From assembly GCA_036384795.1 (NCBI GenBank), contig DASVLP010000079.1:1-20102 (forward strand): 20,102 bases of DNA, written 5' to 3'. Of this stretch, positions 5,790 to 12,946 are shown piece after piece. The notes under the pieces are model-generated. The model was not told the DNA's origin. It ran no database searches and worked only from the letters and a program-made list of their open reading frames with translations. This stretch comes from Andeanibacterium sp036384795. GTDB taxonomy: Bacteria; Pseudomonadota; Alphaproteobacteria; Sphingomonadales; Sphingomonadaceae. Every line of letters starts with the position of its first letter. The first letter of the stretch is position 1. A program made the position numbers and the translations under genes.

Positions 5790-5818
5790 TTGACTCGTCG
5801 GCAGATATCGCATAACCA
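5790..5818 (+). promoter_or_regulatory. Candidate promoter of the arsR operon
   Basis: TTGACT at 5790-5795 is a near-consensus -35. A 17-bp spacer leads to TAACCA at 5813-5818, a weak -10 inside the operator. This placement would give a transcript that starts at or just before the arsR start codon, suggesting leaderless translation, which fits the absence of a Shine-Dalgarno sequence. A repressor bound here would block polymerase directly. Confidence 0.4.
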
Positions 5819-5828
5819 AATGGTTATG
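5811..5828. promoter_or_regulatory. Palindromic operator, probable ArsR autoregulatory site
   Basis: CATAACCA-AA-TGGTTATG is an 18-bp site with perfect 8-bp arms. It overlaps both candidate start codons of the ArsR gene (5820 and 5826). ArsR-family repressors commonly bind such AT-rich dyads at their own promoters. The symmetry is seen; the binding partner is inferred from position. Confidence 0.7.
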
Positions 5829-6158
5829 AATGCGCACGACGCTTCGACCGATCTGCTGTTCCGCGCGCTTGCCGACCCTACGCGCCGGGCGATCTTCCAG
5901 CGCCTGGCGCAAACCGGGGAGCAGACCGTGCGCACGCTGACCGAAGGATCGGGCGTGTCGCAGCCCGCCGTCTCCAAGCACCTCGCGCTGCTGAAGCAGG
6001 CCGCGCTGGTCGAGGGCCGACGTCAGGGCCGCGACGTGCATTACCGCGCGCGGGGCGAGGCGCTCGCCCCGCTGGTCGATTGGCTGGAACATTACGCCAC
6101 TTTCTGGCGCGAGCGCTTCGACCGGCTCGAAGACCTGTTGAACAGGATGGACCAATGA
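5826..6158 (+). CDS. ArsR/SmtB-family winged-helix transcriptional regulator
   Basis: This 110-residue regulator starts with LLFRALADPTRRAIFQRLA, the signature of the ArsR subclass. The recognition region, VRTLTEGSGVSQPAVSKHLALLKQAALV (about residues 35-62), and a wing VEGRRQGRDVHYR complete the winged helix. No Cys-based metal site is visible (no CVCD-like motif), so it is not an arsenic or metal sensor of the classical kind. This subfamily is typically paired with SRPBCC/AHSA1 genes, as here. ATG at 5826 gives the family-like N-terminus; ATG at 5820 is an equally plausible alternative. The stop overlaps the next gene in an ATGA. The dyad over the start suggests autorepression; the effector is unknown. 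Confidence 0.9.
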   Translation: MNAHDASTDLLFRALADPTRRAIFQRLAQTGEQTVRTLTEGSGVSQPAVSKHLALLKQAALVEGRRQGRDVHYRARGEALAPLVDWLEHYATFWRERFDRLEDLLNRMDQ

Positions 6159-6589
6159 CCCAGGAAACCAAGTCGATCGTGGTCGAGCGGGTGTTCCCGC
6201 ATTCGGCCGAGCGTGTCTGGCGAGCGCTCACGACTTCCGAACTGATCGCGCAATGGCTGATGAAGAACGACTTCGCCCCGGAACCGGGCCATCGTTTCAC
6301 CTTCCGCGCGACGCCTGTGCCGGGCTGGTCGGGCATCACGAATTGCGAGGTCCTCGAAGTGGATGAGCCGCGGCGCTTGTCCTATCGCTGGGGCGACGGC
6401 ACCGAGTCCGACAGCGGGCTCGTCACCGTCGTCACCTGGACCCTGGCGCCGCGCGGCGGGGGCACGCTCGTGCGCATGGAGCACTCGGGCTTCCGGCCGG
6501 AGGATGAGACCGGCTATCGCGGCATGGGCGGCGGTTGGCCGCGGATCGTCGATCGGCTGGGAGAGATCGCCGGCGGGCTGGGCGACTGA
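6155..6589 (+). CDS. SRPBCC (AHSA1-like) domain protein, copy 1
   Basis: This 144-residue protein has a START/SRPBCC fold of the AHSA1 (activator of Hsp90 ATPase-like) type. Landmarks are IVVERVFPHSAERVWRALTTSELIAQWLM at residues 8-36, then FTFRATPVPGWSGI, LEVDEPRRLSYRW, VTWTLAPRGGGTLVRMEHSGF and a closing GGWPRIVDRLGEI helix. The fold makes a deep hydrophobic cavity that binds small ligands; no ligand is predictable. The start overlaps the ArsR stop (ATGA), so translation is coupled. Another SRPBCC protein of identical length follows after 9 bp, evidently a tandem duplication. Bacterial ArsR-SRPBCC pairs are common, but their physiological role is mostly unknown. Confidence 0.92.
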   Translation: MTQETKSIVVERVFPHSAERVWRALTTSELIAQWLMKNDFAPEPGHRFTFRATPVPGWSGITNCEVLEVDEPRRLSYRWGDGTESDSGLVTVVTWTLAPRGGGTLVRMEHSGFRPEDETGYRGMGGGWPRIVDRLGEIAGGLGD

Positions 6590-6598
6590 GCGGCCGCG

Positions 6599-7033
6599 AT
6601 GAACGACATCCCTGCTGAAACCCGCACCGTCGTCGTCGAGCGGGAGCTCGCGCACCCGCCCGCGAAAGTCTGGCGCGCGCTGACCCAGCTGCACCTGATC
6701 GCCGAATGGCTGATGCCGAACGATTTCGAACCGGTAGTGGGCCGGGCGTTTACATTGCGCGCCCAACCCCAGGGCGGGTGGAACGGGATCATCGACAGCA
6801 AAGTGCTCGAGATCGAGCCCGGGAAGACGCTGTCCTACACCTGGGATTCGGGCGACGGCGCGCTGCGGGTGACCAGCGTGGTGAGGTTCACGCTCGCACC
6901 CAGCGAAGGCGGCACCCGTCTGCGGATGGAGCAATCGGGGTTCCGCTCCGAGCAGGTGCAGAACTTCCAGGGGGCACGGTACGGCTGGCGGACCTTCCTC
7001 GGCAGGCTGGACGAGCTGCTGGCGCGGGATTGA
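6599..7033 (+). CDS. SRPBCC (AHSA1-like) domain protein, copy 2
   Basis: This second 144-residue SRPBCC protein lies 9 bp downstream of copy 1. It repeats the same landmarks: VVVERELAHPPAKVWRALTQ, LIAEWLMPNDFEP, FTLRAQPQGGWNGI, LEIEPGKTLSYTW, VVRFTLAPSEGGTRLRMEQSGF and a terminal GWRTFLGRLDELL helix. Similarity to copy 1 is clear along the whole length, but many positions differ, so the duplication is not recent. Two diverged copies may form a heteromer or bind different ligands. It is cytoplasmic with no signal peptide. It lies in the ArsR-led operon and is probably repressed by that regulator. Confidence 0.92.
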   Translation: MNDIPAETRTVVVERELAHPPAKVWRALTQLHLIAEWLMPNDFEPVVGRAFTLRAQPQGGWNGIIDSKVLEIEPGKTLSYTWDSGDGALRVTSVVRFTLAPSEGGTRLRMEQSGFRSEQVQNFQGARYGWRTFLGRLDELLARD

Positions 7034-7048
7034 AGGGAGGGAACGGGC

Positions 7049-7264
7049 ATGAGCTGGAACAAGGCAACGCGCCAGACGCACCGCTGGCTGGGGATCGCCT
7101 TCACGTTGACGGTGATCGCCAACTTCGTCGTGAGGGCGTTCGGCCCGCCGCCCGACTGGGTCACGTATTCTCCGCTGCCCCCGCTGTTCCTGATGCTGTT
7201 CACCGGCCTTTATCTGTTCGCACTGCCCTATGCCCGGAAGCGAGACACGTCCGATGAACGATGA
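7049..7264 (+). CDS. Small two-helix membrane protein
   Basis: This 71-residue protein has a good ribosome binding site (GGGAGGG, 11 bp before the ATG). It begins MSWNKATRQTHRWLG and has two hydrophobic helices, roughly residues 15-32 and 43-62, separated by a short FGPPPDWVTYSPLPP loop. It ends with a positively charged tail, ARKRDTSDER, which suggests both termini are cytoplasmic. I recognise it only as the kind of small membrane protein often found in ArsR-SRPBCC operons; no function can be given. Its last 11 bp overlap the next gene in another frame, showing tight coupling. Confidence 0.8.
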   Translation: MSWNKATRQTHRWLGIAFTLTVIANFVVRAFGPPPDWVTYSPLPPLFLMLFTGLYLFALPYARKRDTSDER

Positions 7265-7652
7265 GACGCCCTCTGCACTGATCGACCGCCGCCTCGCCGG
7301 AATGCGCGACTGGCGAGGGACGATGCTGGCCAAGCTGCGCGAGCTCATTCGCACCGCCGATCCCGAGGTCGAGGAGCAAGTGAAGTGGCGCAAGCCGTCG
7401 AACCCGTTGGGCGTGCCGACATGGGAACACGCCGGCATCGTCTGCACTGGCGAGACGTACAAGGACAAGGTCAAGCTCACGTTCGCCCACGGCGCGGCGC
7501 TGGAGGATCCCGAGGGCCTGTTCAACTCGGGCCTCGACGGCGGCACCCGTCGGGCGATCGACTTCTTCGAGGGCGACGCGGTGGACGAGGCCGCGTTCAA
7601 GGCGCTGTTCCTCGAAGCGGTGGCGTTCAACCTCGCACAAAAAAAGCGCTGA
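7254..7652 (+). CDS. DUF1801 domain-containing protein
   Basis: This 132-residue cytoplasmic protein has a DUF1801 (YdhG-like) fold. The key stretch is LRELIRTADPEVEEQVKWRKPSNPLGVPTWEHAGIVCTGE at about residues 28-67, followed by KDKVKLTFAHGAALEDPEGLFNSGL and a C-terminal helical part ending FKALFLEAVAFN. Members are widespread and are structurally frataxin-like (CyaY-like); their function is not settled. The ATG at 7254 overlaps the preceding gene by 11 bp; a further upstream ATG at 7230 is possible but would extend the overlap to 35 bp. It closes the ArsR operon. The convergent neighbour ends only 3 bp away, with no visible terminator between them. Confidence 0.88.
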   Translation: MNDETPSALIDRRLAGMRDWRGTMLAKLRELIRTADPEVEEQVKWRKPSNPLGVPTWEHAGIVCTGETYKDKVKLTFAHGAALEDPEGLFNSGLDGGTRRAIDFFEGDAVDEAAFKALFLEAVAFNLAQKKR

Positions 7653-7655
7653 GCC

Positions 7656-8591
7656 CTACCAGCCCGGCCTCATCCCGTAAGGACACGGGTTCAGCACCGC
7701 CTCGATCCGCCGGATCAGTCCGTGCTCGATCCTGAACGCCTCGGCGATCTGCCAGGTGAACGGCTGGCTGAGCCCGGCTTTCGCCGGCGTGCCGTCGGCC
7801 AGGCGGTAATCACGCACAGTGCCGGCGTGATCGAAGAATGCGAACGCGGCGACGACGCCGAACTCGGGATCGATCGCGACGAAGCGCCGATCGCGGATGC
7901 CGGTGACGAAGCGGAAGAAACCCGTTTCGAGCTGCTGCTTCACCCCCAGTGCCTTGAACTCGGGCTGGTAGGGCGTGGCGGGGTCGCGCGTCAGCCCGGC
8001 CTTCAGCGCATCGGGCTCGCGCGCGGTGTGATAGCCATGCTCCATCCGCACGCAATCTTCCGAGAACGGATACTCACCGGTGCCGTCGTTGCGCTCGATC
8101 GCGCTGAAATAGCAGTCGGCGACGCGCTGCAGTTCGGCACGGTCCATCCGCTCGGCAGGCGGGATCGGCGCGAGCCACGCGGGATCGGGCCCGCCCGCGG
8201 CGTCGAGCCGCGCGGGCCCGTCGGGATAGGCGGCGATGCTGCCCATCAGCCCCGGCCGAACGACAACCGTCTCGATCTCGGCGAACGCGTCGCCCGCCAC
8301 CTTCACCCGCGCGGCGACGATCGCACGCGCGGCCCCTTCGATGACCGTCGTGAAGGTCACGATGGTGCCGGTGGAGGTATCGATGAAATCGTGGCGATAG
8401 GGGCCGATCGCATCGGCGGTGCCCCATAGGCCGTCGCCGATCGCGAGGGCCTGGCCGTTCTCGGTGTAGCGGGTCTCCGCCGCGATCGCGGCGCGGCCCG
8501 GATCGCGCAGCACCAGCGCGTCGAGCAAGCGGGCCATGTGCGCACGCAGCCCTTCGCGCGTCAGGTTGGCGAGGCGGCTCTTGCGCAGCAT
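7656..8591 (-). CDS. DUF8021-like / NTF2-like conserved hypothetical protein
   Basis: This 311-residue protein appears cytoplasmic (no signal peptide, no membrane helix). The N-terminal half contains LLDALVLRDPGRAAIAAETRY, then TENGQALAIGDGLWGTADAIG and YRHDFIDTSTGTIVTFTTVIEG, followed by LRVKV-like AARVKVAGDAFAEIETVVVR. The C-terminal half repeats a similar plan (RADCYFSAIERNDG-like, then a CVRMEHG segment, then FFRFVTGIRDRRFVAIDPEFGVV). This is the pattern I associate with DUF8021 and NTF2/SnoaL-like two-domain proteins found in fungi, actinobacteria and sphingomonads. Function is unknown. Its start overlaps the stop of the MoCF-domain gene by one base, so it is the third gene of the monooxygenase operon. 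Confidence 0.7.
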   Translation of the reverse strand: MLRKSRLANLTREGLRAHMARLLDALVLRDPGRAAIAAETRYTENGQALAIGDGLWGTADAIGPYRHDFIDTSTGTIVTFTTVIEGAARAIVAARVKVAGDAFAEIETVVVRPGLMGSIAAYPDGPARLDAAGGPDPAWLAPIPPAERMDRAELQRVADCYFSAIERNDGTGEYPFSEDCVRMEHGYHTAREPDALKAGLTRDPATPYQPEFKALGVKQQLETGFFRFVTGIRDRRFVAIDPEFGVVAAFAFFDHAGTVRDYRLADGTPAKAGLSQPFTWQIAEAFRIEHGLIRRIEAVLNPCPYGMRPGW

Positions 8592-9352
8592 CAAATTCCC
8601 CCTGGCGTGAAGTCGTGCCCGGCCTCGGCGAGCGCCGCGCTCAGCGCGTCGACGCAGCTTTGCAGCAACGCCGCGTCGGTCGAGCGGACCACGAAGTTGG
8701 CGCCGGTGCGGCCTTCGCGGAAGAACGGATAGCTGCCGATTTGGCAGCCGGGGTGGGCGCGCTCGACTTCGCGCAGGAGGTCGGCGATTTCGCTTTCGGC
8801 GCCCCACATGCCGAGCGTCTCGCTCAGCAGCGGCGCGCCGCCTTCGAGGGTGCCGGTCAGCGCGTCGAGCATCTGCGCGGCGATGTGCGGCACCCCGGCC
8901 ATCATGTGGACGTTGCCGATCTTGATGCCCGGCGCGCCGGACATGCGGTTGGGGATCAGGTCCGCGCCTTCGGGCACCCGTGCCATCCTCAGGCGCGCTT
9001 CGGTCAACCCGCCGCGGGTGGCGTAATAGTCTTCGAGAATGCGCCGCGCCTCGGGATGCACCACCACCGGCACGCCCAGTGCCGCGGCGACCGCATCGAC
9101 GCTGATGTCGTCGTGGGTTGGGCCGATCCCGCCCGTGGTGAACAGGTAGTCGTGCGCCACGCGCAGCGCGTTCACCGCCTCGCCGATCGCGGCCATATCG
9201 TCCGCCACCACCCGCACTTCCTTCAGGCGGATGCCCTGCACCCCGAGCCAGGCCGCGACCTGGGCGATGTTCTTGTCCTGGGTGCGGCCGGAGAGGATCT
9301 CGTCGCCGATCACCACCAGGGCGGCGGTGTAGATGCGTTCGCCTGCCGCCAT
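8591..9352 (-). CDS. Molybdopterin-binding domain protein (CinA N-terminal/MoCF type)
   Basis: This 253-residue protein has the MoCF_biosynth (MoaB/MogA-like) domain at its N-terminus: ALVVIGDEILSGRTQDKN at residues 9-26, a VRVVADDMAAIGEAVN segment, and the hallmark FTTGGIGPTHDDIS at about 90-103. It then continues with ARVPEGADLIPN, GAPGIKIGNVHMMAGVP and a C-terminal alpha/beta extension. It matches the N-terminal half of CinA/YfaY-type proteins but lacks the C-terminal NMN deamidase domain, so it is a stand-alone form common in alphaproteobacteria. It overlaps the monooxygenase stop and the DUF8021-like start by one base each. The role in this operon is unknown; general molybdopterin metabolism or nucleotide clean-up are possible. 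Confidence 0.88.
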   Translation of the reverse strand: MAAGERIYTAALVVIGDEILSGRTQDKNIAQVAAWLGVQGIRLKEVRVVADDMAAIGEAVNALRVAHDYLFTTGGIGPTHDDISVDAVAAALGVPVVVHPEARRILEDYYATRGGLTEARLRMARVPEGADLIPNRMSGAPGIKIGNVHMMAGVPHIAAQMLDALTGTLEGGAPLLSETLGMWGAESEIADLLREVERAHPGCQIGSYPFFREGRTGANFVVRSTDAALLQSCVDALSAALAEAGHDFTPGGI

Positions 9353-10839
9353 CACTCCGCCGCCTCGGCTATCGACTCCTCGCGACGTTCGAACGCCAGC
9401 ACGCCGTCGTCCACCGGCCTTTCGCGAAAGTCGCGGCAGTCGGCGAGGTAGTCCTGGTTGAGCCGCCACGGCAGGCGGTCGGCGCTCTTGGGGAACAAGT
9501 GCCGCGCGCGCTGGAGGTAGCCGGAGGAGAACGCGATCACGTCGTCCTCGACCAGCGCGCGATCGTCCGCGAGCTTCGGGAACGCCACTTCGGCGCCGAG
9601 CGCCGCCATCCGGTTGAGCACGTCGCACACGTAATTGGCGGTATTGTCCGCGCGCAGGGTCCACGAGGCGTTGAGGTAGCCGAACACCACCGCGAAGTTC
9701 GGCACGTTGGAGAACATGCAGCCGCGGTAGAACCAGTGCTGCGTCCACTCGACAGGCTTGCCGTCGAGGCTCACCGCGACCTTGCCGCCAAGCGCGAGCC
9801 GCAGCCCGGTGGCGGTGACGATGATGTCCGCATCGAGGTGCTTGCCGGACTTCAACCGAATGCCGCCTGCGTCGAACCGCTCGATCTCGCCGGTGACAAC
9901 CGAGGCGCGCCCTTCGCGCACCACGGCGAACAAATCGCCATCGGGCACCAGGCACAGCCGCTGCTCCCACGGATTGTAGGGCGGGGTGAAGTCCGCCTCG
10001 CGCCACGCCGGGCCGAGCGCCTTCTTCGCCGCCCTGGTGAGGAAGCTTGCGACTTTCTCGGGCTTGCTGCGGGCGCGCTTGAACACGAACGAATGCAGCC
10101 GGATGTTCTTGAACCGGGTGATCCGGTAGGCGAGCTTCTCCGGCAGCACCTTGCGCAGGAAATTCGCGATCGCGTCCTTGGCGGGCCGCGCGCCCATCCA
10201 GGTGGGGGTGCGCTGGAGCATCGTCACGTGCGCGGCGGTGCCGGCCATCGCGGGCAGGATCGTCACCGCCGTCGCGCCCGAGCCGATCACCACCACGCGC
10301 TTGCCCGCGTAATCAAGATCGTCGGGCCAGAACTGGGGGTGGACGATCCTGCCCTCGAAGTCCTCCCGGCCGGGAAACTCCGGGTCATGCGGCGCGTCGT
10401 AGTCGTAGTAGCCCGAGCCGAGATAGAGGAAGCCGGCGGTCAAGGTGCGGCGCGCGCCAGCCTCGTCCTCCAGCTCGACGTGCCAGCGCGCCTCGGCCGC
10501 GCGCCAGTCGGCGCTCAGCACCTTTTCGCCGAAACGGATATGCTGGCGCACCCGGTACTTGTCGACCACCCGGTCCAGGTACTCGAGGATGTTCTTCCCA
10601 TCGGCGATCGACTGCTCGTGGATCCACGGCTCGAAGCGGAAGCCGAAGCTGTGCATGTCGCTGTCGGAGCGGATCCCGGGGTACCTGAACAAGTCCCATG
10701 TGCCGCCCAGCCGCTCGCGCCGCTCGACCAGCGCGAAGCTGCGGCCCGGGCACAGCATCGTCATGTGCGCGGCCATCGAGATGCCGGAAATCCCCGCGCC
10801 GACGATCAGCACGTCCACGTCGCTCGGCAGCGTGCTCAT
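9352..10839 (-). CDS. FAD-dependent Baeyer-Villiger-type monooxygenase, EthA-like
   Basis: This 495-residue flavoprotein has an FAD-binding GAGISG (residues 14-19), GGTWDLFRYPGIRSDSDMHSF (45-65), the Baeyer-Villiger fingerprint FxGxxxHxxxWP as FEGRIVHPQFWP (161-172), and an NADPH-binding GSGATA (186-191). The C-terminal part includes PYNPWEQRLCLVPDGDLF and TATGLRL. The pattern, including TWDLFRYPGIRSDSDM and SWTLRADN-like text, closely resembles mycobacterial EthA as I remember it, so a ketone or sulfide substrate with NADPH and O2 is likely. The true substrate is unknown. The ATG at 10839 gives MSTLPSDVDVLIVGAG; upstream extension has no similarity. It heads a three-gene operon with 1-nt overlaps and is divergent from corA across 109 bp. 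Confidence 0.93.
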   Translation of the reverse strand: MSTLPSDVDVLIVGAGISGISMAAHMTMLCPGRSFALVERRERLGGTWDLFRYPGIRSDSDMHSFGFRFEPWIHEQSIADGKNILEYLDRVVDKYRVRQHIRFGEKVLSADWRAAEARWHVELEDEAGARRTLTAGFLYLGSGYYDYDAPHDPEFPGREDFEGRIVHPQFWPDDLDYAGKRVVVIGSGATAVTILPAMAGTAAHVTMLQRTPTWMGARPAKDAIANFLRKVLPEKLAYRITRFKNIRLHSFVFKRARSKPEKVASFLTRAAKKALGPAWREADFTPPYNPWEQRLCLVPDGDLFAVVREGRASVVTGEIERFDAGGIRLKSGKHLDADIIVTATGLRLALGGKVAVSLDGKPVEWTQHWFYRGCMFSNVPNFAVVFGYLNASWTLRADNTANYVCDVLNRMAALGAEVAFPKLADDRALVEDDVIAFSSGYLQRARHLFPKSADRLPWRLNQDYLADCRDFRERPVDDGVLAFERREESIAEAAE

Positions 10840-10948
10840 GATTGCGGCTCCGGCCTCATCGGCGGCACTGTAGGCGTTCTTGCAGTTCCGGCCAATCGTG
10901 CGTTCGCCCCGCGTTGCCAGCGTCGGCGCGCTCTGCCAACACCTCCGC

Positions 10949-11920
10949 ATGACGATCGTTGCGGCAAAGCGCTATTCGGGCGGCAAAGTGATCGAGCCCG
11001 CGCTCGACCTCGCCCGTGCGGACCTTCCTGCGCGCCCCGGCGAGTTCGACTGGGTCGGCCTTGCCGCTCCGACCGGCGAGGAGCTCGCGTTGCTCCAGCG
11101 CCGCTACGGCCTCCATCCGCTCGCGGTCGAGGATGCGGTGAGCTCGGACCAGGGCGCGAAAGCCGAGGCTTACGGCGACCAGTTGTTCGTGCTGGCCTGC
11201 ACCGCCGAGCTCGAGGGCGTCGAGAAGATCATCTACGGCCAGACCGCGATCTTCCTGGGCACCAGCTTCATCGTCACGGTGCGCCTCGGCAGCACCCACG
11301 GCCTCGCGAAATTGCGCGGCCAGCTCGAGGCCAATCCGCAGCGGCTCGCCGAAGGGCCGGACGTGGTGCTGCACGGGCTGCTCGACTACCTGGTGGACGC
11401 CTACGTGCCGCTGCTCGACGCGCTCGAGCGCGCGGTCGAGCAGATGGAGGAAGGCGCGGTGATCGGCTTTCCGACGCCCGAACGCATCCGGCGGATCTTC
11501 CGCCTGCGCCGGCGGCTGCGGCACTTCACCAGCAACGTCGGGCACATGGAGGAAGTGGCGGGCAAGCTCGCCTCGGCCAAGCTGCCGGCGATCGATTCCA
11601 AGGCGCGGCCCTATTTCAACGACATCTACGATCATGTCCGCCATGCGCTGGGGCGGGCGGACGCGCTCAACGAAACCTTGGGCAGCATCGTCGAGCTCGC
11701 CAGCCTGCTCGAGCAGAACCGCCAGGGCGCGATCACCCGCCAGCTGGCGGCGTGGGCTGCGATCCTGGGGGTGCCGACCGCGATCGCCGGCATCTATGGG
11801 ATGAACTTCCGCCACATGCCCGAGCTTACCTGGCGGTACGGCTATTTCGTGGTGCTCGGCGCAATCCTGGCGATCTGCCTCGGCCTGTTCTGGCGGTTCA
11901 AGCGGATCGGCTGGCTGTAA
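10949..11920 (+). CDS. corA: CorA-family magnesium/cobalt transport protein
   Basis: This 323-residue channel protein has the CorA plan: a large acidic cytoplasmic funnel domain (WVGLAAPTGEEL near residue 30, GLHPLAVEDAV near 55), a long stalk helix rich in charged residues, and two C-terminal transmembrane helices. The first helix ends with the diagnostic YGMNF motif (GMN selectivity signature), followed by a short loop HMPELTWRYG and a second helix ending in WRFKRIGWL. It probably forms a pentameric Mg2+ channel in the inner membrane. The start codon at 10949 gives MTIVAAKRY. It is divergent from the monooxygenase gene. A weak hairpin follows its stop. Confidence 0.93.
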   Translation: MTIVAAKRYSGGKVIEPALDLARADLPARPGEFDWVGLAAPTGEELALLQRRYGLHPLAVEDAVSSDQGAKAEAYGDQLFVLACTAELEGVEKIIYGQTAIFLGTSFIVTVRLGSTHGLAKLRGQLEANPQRLAEGPDVVLHGLLDYLVDAYVPLLDALERAVEQMEEGAVIGFPTPERIRRIFRLRRRLRHFTSNVGHMEEVAGKLASAKLPAIDSKARPYFNDIYDHVRHALGRADALNETLGSIVELASLLEQNRQGAITRQLAAWAAILGVPTAIAGIYGMNFRHMPELTWRYGYFVVLGAILAICLGLFWRFKRIGWL

Positions 11921-11980
11921 CGGCGAAACCGAACTCCCGCCCGGCGGTTTTCCCCTCGGCGGCCCGGCGCGGGCGTAACT

Positions 11981-11986
11981 AAGGAG
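11981..11986 (+). promoter_or_regulatory. Shine-Dalgarno defining a GTG start
   Basis: AAGGAG lies 5 bp before the GTG at 11992 and decides in favour of this non-ATG start for the cation efflux gene. Confidence 0.7.
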
Positions 11987-11991
11987 CCGGC

Positions 11992-12909
11992 GTGGCAGGG
12001 CACGAATCGACCCGGGTGATCCTGATCGCACTGGCGGCGAATCTCGGCATCGCGGCGGCAAAGTTCGCGGCGGCGGCGATCACCGGATCCTCGGCGATGC
12101 TGACCGAAGGGATCCACAGCACGGTCGATTCGGCCAACGAGGTGCTGCTGCTCTACGGCACCCGGCAGAGCGAGCGGCCGCCCGACCGCACGCATCCGTT
12201 CGGCTATGGGCGCGAGCTGTACTTCTGGTCGTTCGTGGTCGCGATCCTGGTGTTCGCGCTCGGCGCCGGGGTTTCGTTCTACGAAGGCGTCCGCCACCTG
12301 CTGCACCCGGAGCCGCCGAGCGACGTGCTGGTCGCGTTTGCCGTGCTCGCCATCAGCATCGTGCTCGAATCGTGGTCGAGCCTCGCCGCACTGCGCCGGT
12401 TCAACCGCGAGCGCGGCGCCAAGGGGGTCTATCGCGCGGTGCGCGAAACCAAGGACGCGCCCAACCTGGTGGTGTTGCTGGAGAACGGCGGCGCGGTCAT
12501 CGGGCTGCTGATCGCCGCCGCGGGCGTGGGCCTGACGGCGCTGACCGGAAATCCGCTGTTCGACGGCGTGGCCTCGTTGCTGATCGCGCTGGTGCTGGCG
12601 GCGATGGCGGTGATCCTGCTGGTCGAGGCCAAAGGCCTGCTGATCGGCGAAGCGGCCGACCCGGCGCTGGTCAAGGCGCTGCGCAGCTGCATCGAAAGCC
12701 ACGACGGCATCGTTGCGGTGCACGAAGTGCTGACGATCCACCAGGCGCCGCGGATGGTGGTCGCGGTGATCAGCGCGGACTTCGAAGACACGATCACCGC
12801 CCGCGACGTCGAGCAGACGATCGCCCGGATCGAGCGCGAGATCGCGGCGAACCATCCACAGGTGACGCGGATCTACATCCGCCCGCTGGACAGCGCGATG
12901 CGCCGGTAA
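11992..12909 (+). CDS. Cation diffusion facilitator family transporter (ZnT9-like)
   Basis: This 305-residue protein uses a GTG start with a clear ribosome binding site. It has the CDF layout: TM1 near residues 6-25, TM2 with MLTEGIHSTVDSANEVLLL containing the HxxxD metal site, the loop THPFGYGRELYFWSFV, then TM3-TM6 and a C-terminal ferredoxin-like cytoplasmic domain (about 205-300). In TM5, where most CDF members carry a second HxxxD or DxxxD, this protein reads LLENGGAVIGL, a pattern of the ZnT9-like branch. It is probably a proton-coupled divalent cation exporter; the metal cannot be told from sequence. It follows corA by 71 bp and may be cotranscribed, so the pair could be a cation-handling unit. 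Confidence 0.9.
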   Translation: MAGHESTRVILIALAANLGIAAAKFAAAAITGSSAMLTEGIHSTVDSANEVLLLYGTRQSERPPDRTHPFGYGRELYFWSFVVAILVFALGAGVSFYEGVRHLLHPEPPSDVLVAFAVLAISIVLESWSSLAALRRFNRERGAKGVYRAVRETKDAPNLVVLLENGGAVIGLLIAAAGVGLTALTGNPLFDGVASLLIALVLAAMAVILLVEAKGLLIGEAADPALVKALRSCIESHDGIVAVHEVLTIHQAPRMVVAVISADFEDTITARDVEQTIARIEREIAANHPQVTRIYIRPLDSAMRR

Positions 12910-12914
12910 AGCCT

Positions 12915-12933
12915 TCTCCCCCAGAAGGGGAGA
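12915..12933. terminator. Hairpin between convergent CDF and folD genes
   Basis: TCTCCCC (12915-12921) pairs with GGGGAGA (12927-12933) around CAGAA. It lies in the 37-bp gap between two converging genes. The C-rich/G-rich arms resemble a dispersed intergenic repeat commonly seen in sphingomonads. There is no long T tract; bidirectional weak termination is possible. Confidence 0.45.
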
Positions 12934-12946
12934 GAGGCCGCTGCCG

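Noticed and set aside
11926..11951. Terminator after corA (AAACCG/CGGTTT with a T run of four)
   Set aside because: The stem is only 6 bp with a long 13-nt loop, and the CDF gene follows closely on the same strand; evidence too weak to list.
9499..11982. An 827-codon plus-strand open frame running through the monooxygenase and corA region
   Set aside because: It lies antisense to the monooxygenase and out of frame with corA; composition is Arg/Ala/His-rich as expected for a shadow frame in GC-rich DNA, and no domain is recognisable.
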